A DNA stretch of 64,000 nt from CAHJXG01 sp964235485 (GTDB lineage: Bacteria > Pseudomonadota > Alphaproteobacteria > Acetobacterales > Acetobacteraceae), in contig CAXSAZ010000014.1 in NCBI GenBank assembly GCA_964235485.1, positions 1-64,000 on the forward strand, given 5' to 3'. Position 1 is the stretch's first letter; each line of letters begins with the position of its first letter. Shown here one piece after another: positions 37,491 through 45,692 of this stretch. A program made the position numbers and the translations under genes. Below the pieces are notes generated by a model that worked only from the letters and a program-made list of their open reading frames with translations, did not search any database and had not been told where the DNA came from.

Positions 37491-38164
37491 CGCGCGCCCT
37501 GGTCGTCGGCGCCGGGCCGGGCTTGTCGGCGAGCTTCGCCCGTGCCCTGGCGCGGCAGGGCTATGCGGTGGCGCTCGCGGCGCGGCATACGGGCAAGCTC
37601 GCGGCGCTGGCCGCCGAGACCGGGGCCAGCCTGCACGCCTGCGACGCCGCCGATCCCGGAAGCGTTGCCGCCCTGTTCGCCGCCGTGGGCGCGCCCGAGG
37701 TCGTGCTTTACAACCCCAGTTACCGCGTCCGCGGCCCGCTCGTGGACCTCGACCCGGCGGAGGTGGCGCAGAGCCTCGCCGTCACCGCGTTCGGCGCGTT
37801 CCTGGTGGCGCAGGGGGCCGCGCGGGGCATGTTGGCGGCTGGGCGCGGCACGATCCTGCTGACTGGCGCATCCGCCGGGGTCAAAGGCTTCGCGCAGTCC
37901 GCGCCTTTCGCCATGGGCAAGTTCGCGCTGCGCGGCCTGGCGCAAAGCATGGCGCGGGAGCTGCACCCCCAAGGCGTGCATGTGGTGCATGTCGTGGTCG
38001 ATGGCGCCATCCGCTCCCTCGCCCGTGCGGCGGCGCCGGGTCAGCCCGATGATAGCCTGCTGGACCCGGACGCCATTGCGCAAACGGTGCTGGACGTGCT
38101 GGCGCAGCCGCGTTCCTGCTGGACGGACGAGATCGCGGTGCGGCCTTGGACGGAGCGGTTCTGA
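37487..38164 (+). CDS. Atypical SDR with Phe in place of the catalytic Tyr
   Basis: This 225-aa SDR starts at a GTG within the hydratase stop. The cofactor site is VVGAGPGLSASFARAL (GxGxGxS type). The catalytic region reads LTGASAGVKG then SAPFAMGKFALRGLAQSMA: the usual YxxxK is FAMGK, so the catalytic Tyr is replaced by Phe while the Lys remains. A related atypical SDR group with F-x3-K is known, whose members may not be classical dehydrogenases. Coupled translation suggests it works with the hydratase-like protein. A perfect 12-bp hairpin follows its stop. Confidence 0.85.
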   Translation: MTRALVVGAGPGLSASFARALARQGYAVALAARHTGKLAALAAETGASLHACDAADPGSVAALFAAVGAPEVVLYNPSYRVRGPLVDLDPAEVAQSLAVTAFGAFLVAQGAARGMLAAGRGTILLTGASAGVKGFAQSAPFAMGKFALRGLAQSMARELHPQGVHVVHVVVDGAIRSLARAAAPGQPDDSLLDPDAIAQTVLDVLAQPRSCWTDEIAVRPWTERF

Positions 38165-38170
38165 ACCGCT

Positions 38171-38197
38171 TTCCGGCCGGGCCACGCCCGGCCGGAA
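38171..38197. terminator. Perfect 12-bp hairpin between convergent genes
   Basis: TTCCGGCCGGGC, loop CAC, then GCCCGGCCGGAA form a perfect 12-bp stem. It lies 6 bp after the SDR stop and 18 bp before the end of the convergent multicopper oxidase gene. There is no T tract on either strand, so it may act as a bidirectional terminator or an mRNA 3'-end stabiliser and not as a canonical intrinsic terminator. Confidence 0.6.
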
Positions 38198-38215
38198 CTC
38201 AGTGCCCGTCAGGTC

Positions 38216-40450
38216 TTACCGGCCTTCCAACCCGGACCAGCGCGCCGCGGGGCCGCCCGTGATCCCGCTTATCGAGCCAAGGGCGGACCGGGCCGCTGAC
38301 CACGCCGTGTCCAGCACCCGGTCGCCGGACGAGGCGGGCGACGGCGGCAAGCCGCACATCGCGCCGCGCACCAGCGACGCGAAGTCGGTGGGTGAGCCGG
38401 CGGCGGCCGTCTGCGTCGGGTCATACACCTGCAGCACGGCCATCATGCCGTGGTCCTCGTGGCTCAGGATGTGGCAGTGATAAACGAAGTTGCCGACCTG
38501 CTGCGGCAAAAAGAACGGGACCGTCACGAAAATCCGCCCGCCATAGGGCGCCAAGGGGAACGTGTCGTGCCACACGTCCACGTTCTCGACCGCCGCGGAA
38601 TCCCCTCCCGGCGCATACTGCGCGATCAGCCCGGCTGGATCCTGGACGGCCTGGAGGCGCGGCGGCACGCCGGAGTCGGTCTGCCGCGAAAGGCGGAACT
38701 TGTCCTCATGGACGTGGAAGTTGTGCAGCTCGCCCGTGTAGTTGACGATCTCCCAAACCTCCTGCGTGCCCAGGCGCGCGCAGATGCGGGGCACGGAGTC
38801 CGGGTCCAGCATCGCCTGCATGGGGAAGGGCTGCGGCGGGATGGTGTGCTGCGCGTCGATGGGCGCGCCGTTCGCGTCCACGACCTCGCTGCCCAACTGA
38901 TAAACCGCGCCGGTCGGGTCGGTGGAAAAGGTGATGCGGCGCCGGGTCACCCGGCCGGGCGGCAGCGTCACGCAGTTGGGGGGTGCCGCGCCGGCCTGCA
39001 CGCTTGCGGGCGCCACGGAGGACGGAGCCATCCCGGGCATCGTCATGGTCATCCCCGCCGTCAGGGACGACCCGGGCGCCGCCGGCGCCGGGCCGGGCGG
39101 CATGGCGATCTGGGCCAGGTCGATGTGCGGCCAATGGCTGCCCTGCGCGCCCGTGGTGATGCCGGTGGTGCGCAGCGTCATCTGCCGGCCCTGCGCGCCG
39201 CCCGCGTTGATCACCAGCACCTCCGCGCGGCTCGCGGGCATCATCAGCACGCGCGAAAGCTGCACGCCCACGTTCAGCCCGCTGCCGCCCGTGGCAGTGG
39301 TGCCCGCGGCGACACCGTCCAGGGACAGCACGTCCATCGTCTCCGCCTTGCCCGTCGCGTCCACCAACTCAAGCACGTACGTCTCGTCGGGGCTGAGGTT
39401 GGCGATGCGCCAGATCTGGTTCCGCCCCGGCTGCAGGGTGACGGTGGGGTTGTGCTGGCCGTTGACGGTGTGGAGCCAAACCGTATCCCGGTTCAGGTCG
39501 GTGACGCCGCCCACGGTGGCGCCGCGGTGGCCGCAGTAGCCCGGCCCCGCGAACTGGCCGGACACGGGCACGGGCGGGTTGGCGTAGTTCAGGCAGGCGT
39601 CCGGGTTGTAGTCGGCCCCGTGCAGCCATTGCGCCCGCTGCCCCGGCGCCGCCGCGTCCGGCACGGCGCCGCGCGGCACGGCGAGCTGGATGTCGCGCAG
39701 CCCCATGTACAGCACGTCGGCGTTGTTCAGCGCGTTCGCGCTCGCCGCGTCGATGGACGGACTGGCGAGCAGGTCGGCGCGCAGGTCGCCGACATAGAGC
39801 ATCCCGGCCTGGCCGGCAAAAAGGTCGTCGGCGGTTCGCTCGTGCAGGTGGGCGTGGAACCATTGCAGCCCGGACGGGTAGCGCACCGTTGCGGCGGCGC
39901 TGCTGAGCTGGGCGCCCGGCAGGGTGGCCGGGATATCGACGCGGTAGGACGTCGTGGTGCCCGGCTGGTCCGCCACGAAGATGTCGTCGCCGAGCGGCGT
40001 GCAAGGCCGCGGGCTGGTGATGAGGCCGTGGGTGTGCAGGTTCACGGCGCCGCTCAGCGGCTCGTCTGCGCCGAGCTGGTTCACCACGTCGATGCGCAGC
40101 GTGTCGCCGGGCGCGGCGGCCAGCAGGAAAGGCCGGTAGGAGTCAGCGGCGTCCGACGTGGGATCGGCGGCATAGCCCGGCAGCGCGACAGTGTAGGGGC
40201 CGACGTCGGGCCGGTCGGTGTTGCGGACGACCAGGCGGCCCGGGACGACCGGACCGGTCACCGGCGGCAAGGCCGGGCAGGTCGTGAGCGCGCCCGGCGG
40301 GTCCACGGCGCCCGGCGACGGGCCGGTTGGCAGGCCGCTGGCGTAAAGCGGGGTCGGCTGCTGCAGCTCAGCAGCCTTCGCGCCCGGCATGGCGGCGAGC
40401 AGGCAGCAGGCGAACGACGCCGAAGCCGCTTGGACGTGGAACACCCGCAT
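38216..40450 (-). CDS. Exported multicopper oxidase, probably copper-tolerance type
   Basis: This 744-aa periplasmic oxidase has a signal peptide (residues 1-27, cleavage near AKA-AEL). Copper ligands are all visible: NLHTHGL (His139, His141), WFHAHLHE (His199, His201), LHNFHVHEDKF, and the T1/T3 motif HCHILSHEDHGMM (residues 658-670) with Cys and axial Met. A Met-rich stretch (GMTMTMPGM) around residue 500 resembles the Cu(I)-binding inserts of CueO/PcoA. It is longer than CueO, with extra loops. It probably oxidises Cu(I) or phenols. GGAG lies about ten bases before the ATG. No copper chaperone or regulator is adjacent. Confidence 0.9.
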   Translation of the reverse strand: MRVFHVQAASASFACCLLAAMPGAKAAELQQPTPLYASGLPTGPSPGAVDPPGALTTCPALPPVTGPVVPGRLVVRNTDRPDVGPYTVALPGYAADPTSDAADSYRPFLLAAAPGDTLRIDVVNQLGADEPLSGAVNLHTHGLITSPRPCTPLGDDIFVADQPGTTTSYRVDIPATLPGAQLSSAAATVRYPSGLQWFHAHLHERTADDLFAGQAGMLYVGDLRADLLASPSIDAASANALNNADVLYMGLRDIQLAVPRGAVPDAAAPGQRAQWLHGADYNPDACLNYANPPVPVSGQFAGPGYCGHRGATVGGVTDLNRDTVWLHTVNGQHNPTVTLQPGRNQIWRIANLSPDETYVLELVDATGKAETMDVLSLDGVAAGTTATGGSGLNVGVQLSRVLMMPASRAEVLVINAGGAQGRQMTLRTTGITTGAQGSHWPHIDLAQIAMPPGPAPAAPGSSLTAGMTMTMPGMAPSSVAPASVQAGAAPPNCVTLPPGRVTRRRITFSTDPTGAVYQLGSEVVDANGAPIDAQHTIPPQPFPMQAMLDPDSVPRICARLGTQEVWEIVNYTGELHNFHVHEDKFRLSRQTDSGVPPRLQAVQDPAGLIAQYAPGGDSAAVENVDVWHDTFPLAPYGGRIFVTVPFFLPQQVGNFVYHCHILSHEDHGMMAVLQVYDPTQTAAAGSPTDFASLVRGAMCGLPPSPASSGDRVLDTAWSAARSALGSISGITGGPAARWSGLEGR

Positions 40451-40865
40451 GTAGCCATCTCCGCTTTGGATCCTGTCCAGGTCACGATCAAACACTCGTG
40501 TGACAGTAAGTCGGAGGCGGCGCGTCGGTAGATATCCAAAGTTATACCACCAGCAGGAACCATACAGACTTCTCGGTTTCTTTACTGGCAACAGTCTTTT
40601 GATGTCGCATTGGCGCGTTGGGGATGTGGGCTGACACGATCAAGCGCCTGACGCTGTTCAACGCAAGCGTGTCGGCTGTTTCGCCATGCGTGCGAGGCAG
40701 GGCGGCTGATCCAAGGAAAACTCTTCGAGTCAGCGGATGCCCGGCCTTGCGGCATCCGGGCCGGGGAGCCACGGCGGCGTTTCCGCCGTAAACAGGACGC
40801 GCCGGCACTGGATGGGGTGCGCCCGCCTCGCCCTGATCGCTTCAACTCGAGGTCAGCCAGCCCGG
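40451..40865. other. 415-bp intergenic region, no gene seen
   Basis: This is the largest clear gap in the window, and it is less GC-rich than its surroundings. Short open frames on the minus strand (for example 40542-40808) have no recognisable product, no good ribosome-binding site and atypical composition. The region should hold the multicopper oxidase promoter. A CueR or CopR operator could not be identified by eye. A perfect 8-bp inverted repeat lies at 40734-40758. Confidence 0.6.
40734..40758. repeat. Inverted repeat in the 40.5-40.9 kb gap
   Basis: CGGATGCC and GGCATCCG form a perfect 8-bp dyad around a 9-base loop. Flanking CCGGCC and GGGCCGG could form a competing stem. It lies about 110 bp beyond the stop of the leftward P-loop ATPase gene, so it could be that operon's terminator, though without a T tract. 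Confidence 0.4.
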
Positions 40866-41381
40866 TCAGTGACCGGCGGATGCGTCGGCCATGCGGTCAT
40901 GGAGTTCGGCCAGCAGCTCCGCGACGCCGCGCCCCGCCGTGTCCAGGACCAAGCGCGGCCCGTCCCAAGGGTCGTAGGCGCGTTGCCGCACGTCGTCCCA
41001 GCTTGGAACGCGCAGCCCCGCGATGTCGGCTTCCCGCGTTTCCACCCGGCGTCGGTGCTCAACCGGATCGGAGCAGACAAGCTCGACCTCCACGCAGGGC
41101 GAGGAAGCGTTGGCCGCCGCCCGCCTCCAGGCGCTCCGCGTGATGGCGAGAGGGTTGACCGAGTCCGCGACGACATCCCGGCCCAAGGCCAGGTTCGACT
41201 CGGCCAGCGCGTAGGCGACCAAGTAGCCGGACGGCCCGACCGCGCCCGCCAGCATCCCGGAGTCCCTGATGGCCTGCTCGATGCTGTCGATGCGGAGGTA
41301 TGTCGCCCGCTTCTGCTGCGCGACCAGCCGTGCCAGCGTCGTCTTGCCCGTCCCCGGCAGCCCGCCGAACACGATCAGCAT
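40866..41381 (-). CDS. P-loop ATPase/kinase of the AAA_33 type
   Basis: This 171-aa protein has Walker A GLPGTGKTT (residues 7-15) at the very N-terminus, a base-type segment ATYLRIDSIEQAIRDSG and a likely lid region RRRVETREADI. This is the layout of small nucleotide-dependent kinases (AAA_33, gluconate-kinase- or zeta-toxin-like folds). The phosphate acceptor is unknown. The ATG at 41379-41381 lies 10 bp after the glycosyltransferase stop, so it is the last gene of that operon. No antitoxin-like partner is adjacent, which argues against a zeta toxin. Confidence 0.8.
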   Translation of the reverse strand: MLIVFGGLPGTGKTTLARLVAQQKRATYLRIDSIEQAIRDSGMLAGAVGPSGYLVAYALAESNLALGRDVVADSVNPLAITRSAWRRAAANASSPCVEVELVCSDPVEHRRRVETREADIAGLRVPSWDDVRQRAYDPWDGPRLVLDTAGRGVAELLAELHDRMADASAGH

Positions 41382-41391
41382 GTCGGTCCCC

Positions 41392-42531
41392 TTATTCGCG
41401 CAAAGTGCTGCCAACCAGCGGCTCCGGCACCGCCCGCGCATCGTGCTGCGCTTCCCGCGCCAAGGTGCGCAGCTCGCCCACCATCGCGCGCGCCATGCCC
41501 CGCCAGGCCAGTTGCGGATCACCCGTCCCCGTGGACAGCGCCACCTTGCCGGCCAGCAGGCACGCCAAGCCTTCGGCGAGGCTTGTGGGCGTCGGGTCGC
41601 ACATGATCGCCATCGGCTCGCCGCGCAGTTGCTCCTCCAAGCCTCCCACCCGGGTCGCCACCAGCCAGCGGCGCGCGGCCACGGCGGCGGCGGCGACGCC
41701 GCTTTGGCTGGCTTCGCGATGCGACAGCACCAGGGCGTCGGCCCAGGCCAGCAGCGCGCCCACCTCGTCTTCCGGCACCCAGCGGTTCTCGACGGACACG
41801 CCGGGCACCGCGCGCAGCGCGTCCAGCACCGCGGTTTCCGGGCCGCTGCCGACCACGCGGACCTCGAAATCCGTCCGCTCGCCCAGCAGTGCCAAGCTGG
41901 CCGCCAACAGGTCCAGGCCCTTGTACGGCAGCAGCCGCCCAAAGGACAGCAGGCGCAGCCGCCCGCCATGCGCCCCCGGCGGCGGCGGGCGCTTGCCGAA
42001 CGCGAAGGGCGGCAGGGAGGCCGTCATCAGCAGCCGCCCCGAAGCCGCCCCCTGCTGCCGCAGCCGGTCGGCGACGTGCGTGCTCAGCGCGAACAGCCGG
42101 TCCGCCCGGGCCAGCAGCCGGCGCTGCAACAGCATCTGCAGCGGGAACGCATCGCCAGGATGCAGGTCCGCATCGTGCACCACCACGGCGAACGGCACCC
42201 CGGCCCGGCGCAGCGCCGCCGCCATCAGCAGGTCGAGCGGCGCCGGCATCGCGCACAGCGCCACGTCCACCCGGTTGTCCCGCAGCCAGCCCGCAAGGCG
42301 CGGCACCAGCACCGGCGCCCGCAGCGCGCGGGCGGCGAAGCCGGCGAGGCCGTCATAGGTCGGGAACGCCAGGTCGCAGGGCGGCGGCGCGGCCGTGCCC
42401 AGGATCTCGGCCCCGGCCGACAAGGACAGCAGCGGCTCCGTTTGCGGCACGCCGGCGAAGTTGCGCACCAGCTCCGCCGCGAAGCGCGGCCCGGCGCCGC
42501 GCCGCCCCCATTGCCAGATCAGCACCCTCAT
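41392..42531 (-). CDS. Glycosyltransferase family 4 (second of a pair)
   Basis: This 379-aa GT-B enzyme starts MRVLIWQWGRRGAGPRFAAE. The acceptor half contains VVVHDADLHPGDAFPLQ and the donor half has LRLLSFGRLLPYKGLDLLAA, VVGSGPE and LVLSHREASQSGVAAAAVAA. The H-D-x-x-H-P-G-D segment is common in family 4 enzymes. It overlaps the upstream glycosyltransferase stop as ATGA. Donor and acceptor are unknown; a capsule or exopolysaccharide role is plausible. The ATG at 42529-42531 was chosen because sequence upstream of it in the same frame belongs to the neighbouring gene in another frame. Confidence 0.88.
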   Translation of the reverse strand: MRVLIWQWGRRGAGPRFAAELVRNFAGVPQTEPLLSLSAGAEILGTAAPPPCDLAFPTYDGLAGFAARALRAPVLVPRLAGWLRDNRVDVALCAMPAPLDLLMAAALRRAGVPFAVVVHDADLHPGDAFPLQMLLQRRLLARADRLFALSTHVADRLRQQGAASGRLLMTASLPPFAFGKRPPPPGAHGGRLRLLSFGRLLPYKGLDLLAASLALLGERTDFEVRVVGSGPETAVLDALRAVPGVSVENRWVPEDEVGALLAWADALVLSHREASQSGVAAAAVAARRWLVATRVGGLEEQLRGEPMAIMCDPTPTSLAEGLACLLAGKVALSTGTGDPQLAWRGMARAMVGELRTLAREAQHDARAVPEPLVGSTLRE

Positions 42532-43745
42532 CGCGGCAGGCCGGCCACCGGCAGGCCCAGCCCGCGCACCGCGGCGGCAAGCGGTTCCGGCCCGAGTCGC
42601 GCCCGCGCCGCCGCCTGCCCGGCCCGGCCCAGCGCGCGCCGGGCCGCGGCATCGTCCGCCAGCCGCAAGAGGTGCGCCGCGGCGGCGGGGAGGTCCGGCT
42701 CCGCCCACCGTGCGCCCGGCACCATGTAAACGCCGCGGGGATCGTGCGCCGGGACCAGCCGGGCCGGCACGGTCGCCGCGCAGCCGGCATCCATGAAGTC
42801 CACGTTGCCCGACCAATCCGTGGCCACGGCCGGCACGCCCAGCAGCATGGCCTCCGCCAGCACCAGCCCGAACCCTTCGCTGCGATGCAGGGACAGCACG
42901 ATGTCGCAGGCCGCCATCAGGGCGAAGTGGTCGGCCGCCGGGCGGGTCTGCGTGTCGATGCGGATGTTGGGCGCGGCGGCGGCGGCGGCGCGCAGCCGGG
43001 CGAAGTCGTCGAGGAAGTGGTGCGGATCGCCCACGCGCAGCAGCAGCACGCGGTCCGCCCGGTCGCCGAACGCCATGCGGTGCGCCGCAATGGCACCGAG
43101 CGGGTTCTTGCGCTCAAAGGAAGATGCCAGGCTGAACGCCGCCAGCGTGATCACGGCGTCCTCCGGCAGGCCGAACGCCGCCCGGCCCAATGCGGAGGGC
43201 TGCGGCGGGTGCGCGGCCACCGGGTGCGGCACCACCCGGACCCGGCCGGGCAGCAGCGGCTCCAGCGCCGCGGCGGCGAAGCGTGACGGCGCCCAGACCT
43301 CATGCACGAACGCGGCGCCAGCGCGCCAGGCGTCCGGCGCCACCGGCAGCTCCCACGCCCAATAGCCCACGACCCGGCGCCCGCGCAGCGCCGCCCGGCC
43401 CAGCCGAAGCAGCGCCCGCGGCACCTGCGGCGCGCTTTCGTGCAGCACCAAGGGCGCGCCCCCCGGCGGCAGCGGCGCGCCGCGGCGCATGGCCCAGCCC
43501 GGCACGCCCAGCGCATCCAGCCCGTGCAGCATGAGCCGGGCGCCCTCGCCCAGGCCCGAAGCGCGGTGAAGCTCGCCCGCGACCGCCACCCCGGCCTGCG
43601 CGGGCGGCGCGGGCTGGTCGGGGCGCGGGGCCAGCCAGGCCAATCCCTGGACCAGCCAACGGCGCCGCGCGTCCCGCGGCAGGCCGCGCCACAGGCGGTG
43701 CAGCGGGTGCAAGGGCGGGCCTGGCCCTTGGGCCGCGTCCAGCAT
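42528..43745 (-). CDS. Glycosyltransferase family 4 (first of a pair)
   Basis: This 405-aa protein begins with about 60 residues of basic, Pro/Ala-rich sequence before the GT-B fold. Its donor domain has LAAFSLASSFERKNPLGAI, LSLHRSEGFGLVLAEAMLLG (the E-x7-E element) and TDWSGNVDFMD. GYWAWELPVAPDAW and EVWAPSRFAAAAL are typical of enzymes acting on polymannose-like or other surface glycans. The ATG at 43743-43745 is the only good start. It heads the leftward operon with the second GT4 gene and the P-loop ATPase gene and is divergent from the carboxypeptidase-like gene. Confidence 0.88.
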   Translation of the reverse strand: MLDAAQGPGPPLHPLHRLWRGLPRDARRRWLVQGLAWLAPRPDQPAPPAQAGVAVAGELHRASGLGEGARLMLHGLDALGVPGWAMRRGAPLPPGGAPLVLHESAPQVPRALLRLGRAALRGRRVVGYWAWELPVAPDAWRAGAAFVHEVWAPSRFAAAALEPLLPGRVRVVPHPVAAHPPQPSALGRAAFGLPEDAVITLAAFSLASSFERKNPLGAIAAHRMAFGDRADRVLLLRVGDPHHFLDDFARLRAAAAAAPNIRIDTQTRPAADHFALMAACDIVLSLHRSEGFGLVLAEAMLLGVPAVATDWSGNVDFMDAGCAATVPARLVPAHDPRGVYMVPGARWAEPDLPAAAAHLLRLADDAAARRALGRAGQAAARARLGPEPLAAAVRGLGLPVAGLPR

Positions 43746-44040
43746 GGTTTCTGCGCCGCCGGCTCAGCGGCCCGGCGCGTGGGCGCCGCGCCACACCGCC
43801 CGCCCCCGCAACGGCGCAAGCCTCGGGGCACCTGCCAGGACCGCCCTTTTCATCTCAAGACGCATGAACCGGCCTTCACCTGCGAAGAACCGTTATAGCC
43901 GCGCCGTCCGGGTGCCGCCAGCGTGCGTGAGGGCGCGGCGTGCATGGGGGCGCCACAGGTTGCCGCCGGCGGCGGGCCGTATAGGATATGAGAATGGCCT
44001 TGTTGCGCATCCCTTCCCACCCGACCGCCCCCGTCGCAGA
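43746..44040. promoter_or_regulatory. 295-bp divergent intergenic region
   Basis: This gap separates the start codons of the leftward GT4 operon and the rightward zinc carboxypeptidase-like gene, so it should hold both promoters. TATAGGATATGAG at about 43980-43992 is the only AT-rich stretch and could be a -10 element for the rightward gene. I see no gene, tRNA or repeat here. Confidence 0.35.
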
Positions 44041-45006
44041 ATGGCGGGCGGCCTGAGCGCACCGATGGAGCCGGCCCCCCACGCGATCCCGCACTTCGCG
44101 GTGGAACTGGCCGCGCCCGACATCTCGTGGTGGCTGCCGGGCAACACGGGCGTGCGCGGCTTCACGACGTTTGACGCCGGGCAGCCCGGCCCGCACATCG
44201 CGCTGATCGCGGTGCTGCACGGCAACGAGATCGCCGGCGCCGTCGTGCTCGACCGGCTGATGCGGCGCGGCATCCTCCCGGCGCGGGGCAAGCTGACCCT
44301 GGGCTTCGCCAACATCGCCGCCTTTTCCCGCTTCGACCCGGCGCAGCCCACCGCGTCGCGCTTCCTGGACGAGGACATGAACCGCGTGTGGGACCCTGCC
44401 GTGCTGGACGGCCCGCGGCGCAGCAATGAGCTGGACCGCGCCCGGGAGATGCGCCCGCTGATCGACACGGTGGATGTGCTGCTGGACCTGCATTCCATGC
44501 TGTGGCCGTCCGAGCCGCTGATCCTCAGCGGGCCGACCGCGCAAGGGCGGCGGCTGGCGACCGCGCTGGGCGTGCCGGGGCTTGTGGTGGCCGACAGCGG
44601 GCACGCCACGGGGCCGCGGCTGATCGACTACCCGCACTTCACGGCGCCGGGCCAGGCCGCCGCGGCCTGCTTGGTGGAGGCCGGGCAGCATTGGCAGCCG
44701 GCCACGGTGGACACCAGCGCCGCCTGCGTGTCGGCCCTGCTGCGCTTCCATGGCTGCGTGGACGGGCCGCCGCCGGTGCCCAGCACGCGCTGCGCCGAGG
44801 TCACGATGACCGTCACCGCCGCCACCGCGGGCTTCGCCTTTGTGCAGCCGTTCCGCGGCGGCGAGGTGATCGCGCGGCGCAACACGCTGATCGCGATGGA
44901 CGGCGGCGCCGAGATCCGCACGCCGCATGACGATTGCCTGCTGGTCATGCCGAGCCTGCGCCCCAGCCGCGGCCACACCGCCGTGCGCTTGGCGCGCTTC
45001 GTCTAG
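44041..45006 (+). CDS. Succinylglutamate desuccinylase/aspartoacylase family protein
   Basis: This 321-aa zinc-dependent hydrolase belongs to the M14-like AstE/AspA group, which removes an acyl group from an N-acyl amino acid or related amide. Zinc and catalytic motifs are VLHGNEIAG (His and Glu), DEDMNRVWDP (the Arg region) and LLDLHSMLW (third ligand His). No arginine-degradation genes are near, so the substrate is unknown. Two in-frame ATGs are possible, 44041 and 44065, neither with a convincing ribosome-binding site. A GC hairpin follows the stop at 45011. Confidence 0.85.
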   Translation: MAGGLSAPMEPAPHAIPHFAVELAAPDISWWLPGNTGVRGFTTFDAGQPGPHIALIAVLHGNEIAGAVVLDRLMRRGILPARGKLTLGFANIAAFSRFDPAQPTASRFLDEDMNRVWDPAVLDGPRRSNELDRAREMRPLIDTVDVLLDLHSMLWPSEPLILSGPTAQGRRLATALGVPGLVVADSGHATGPRLIDYPHFTAPGQAAAACLVEAGQHWQPATVDTSAACVSALLRFHGCVDGPPPVPSTRCAEVTMTVTAATAGFAFVQPFRGGEVIARRNTLIAMDGGAEIRTPHDDCLLVMPSLRPSRGHTAVRLARFV

Positions 45007-45010
45007 CCCC

Positions 45011-45027
45011 CGTGCGCCTTGCGCACG
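45011..45027 (+). terminator. Short GC hairpin after the desuccinylase-family gene
   Basis: CGTGCGC, loop CTT, then GCGCACG form a perfect 7-bp stem starting 5 bases after the stop codon, followed by ACTTCT. It is a possible weak terminator, since the T-rich tail is poor. Confidence 0.4.
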
Positions 45028-45054
45028 ACTTCTAGCGGTAACGCCGGCCCATGC

Positions 45055-45075
45055 TTATGTTGCGTCGCAGCGAAT
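45055..45075. promoter_or_regulatory. Palindrome-containing element before the DUF2889 gene
   Basis: TTATGTTGCGTCGCAGCGAA lies 12-32 bases before the DUF2889 start codon. Its core TGCG-T-CGCA is a perfect 9-base palindrome. A near copy lies at 24218-24239. The position, overlapping the expected promoter and leader, fits an operator; the PhaR-like identity suggested for the other copy applies here too and is unproven. Confidence 0.4.
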
Positions 45076-45086
45076 GGAGTTGACCG

Positions 45087-45692
45087 ATGCCGCTGACCGA
45101 ACCCATGGCGCGCGAGCCGCTGCACCTGCGCGACATCGAGCTGCGCGGCTACCGGCGCGCCGACGGTCTGTTCGACATCGAGGCGACCCTGCAGGACACC
45201 AAGTCTTACGCCTTCAGCAACGCGGAGCGCGGCCAGATCGACCCCGGTGTGCCGCTGCACCGGATGCTGGCGCGCATGACCCTGACCGAGGACATGGAGA
45301 TCACCGCGTTCGAGGCGGTGACCGAGTTCGGCCCCTACGCGATCTGCCCCTCCGCCGCGCCCAACTTCGCGCGGCTCGCCGGGTTGAAGGTTGGCCGCGG
45401 GTTCCTGAAAGCGGCGAACGAGCGCATCGGCGGCGTGCACGGCTGCACCCATTTGCGGGAGCTGCTGGGCCAGATGGGCACCGTGGCGTTCCAAACGCTG
45501 TATGCCGTGCGCGTGAAGCGGGACGCAGCGCCCAACGCCGTGGACACGGCGCAGCAGCAAGCGGGGCAGCCGGCGGAGCCGCCCCGGAAGCCGGCCCTGC
45601 TGGGCACCTGCAAGGCCTACGCGCCCGACAGCCCCGTGGTGGCCCGGCAATGGCCGCAGTTCTACACCGGGACCGCCGCGGTCAGCCCTTGA
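45087..45692 (+). CDS. DUF2889 family protein
   Basis: This 201-aa protein starts MPLTEPMAREPLHLRDIELRG and contains GYRRADGLFDIEATLQDTKS, HRMLARMTLTEDMEI and RIGGVHGCTHLRELLG, the typical DUF2889 pattern. Function is unknown, and it has no signal peptide. The conserved Cys/His pair in GGVHGCTHL could bind metal, but that is speculation. It overlaps the convergent bolA gene by 11 bp. The palindrome just upstream suggests regulated expression. Confidence 0.85.
   Translation: MPLTEPMAREPLHLRDIELRGYRRADGLFDIEATLQDTKSYAFSNAERGQIDPGVPLHRMLARMTLTEDMEITAFEAVTEFGPYAICPSAAPNFARLAGLKVGRGFLKAANERIGGVHGCTHLRELLGQMGTVAFQTLYAVRVKRDAAPNAVDTAQQQAGQPAEPPRKPALLGTCKAYAPDSPVVARQWPQFYTGTAAVSP

Noticed and set aside
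40542..40845. Short minus-strand open frames in the gap before the multicopper oxidase gene
   Set aside because: They have no ribosome-binding site, no recognisable product and overlap one another in different frames.
40866..41381. The small P-loop ATPase as a zeta-type toxin
   Set aside because: No epsilon-like antitoxin gene is adjacent; it is the last gene of a glycosyltransferase operon, so a metabolic kinase is more likely.
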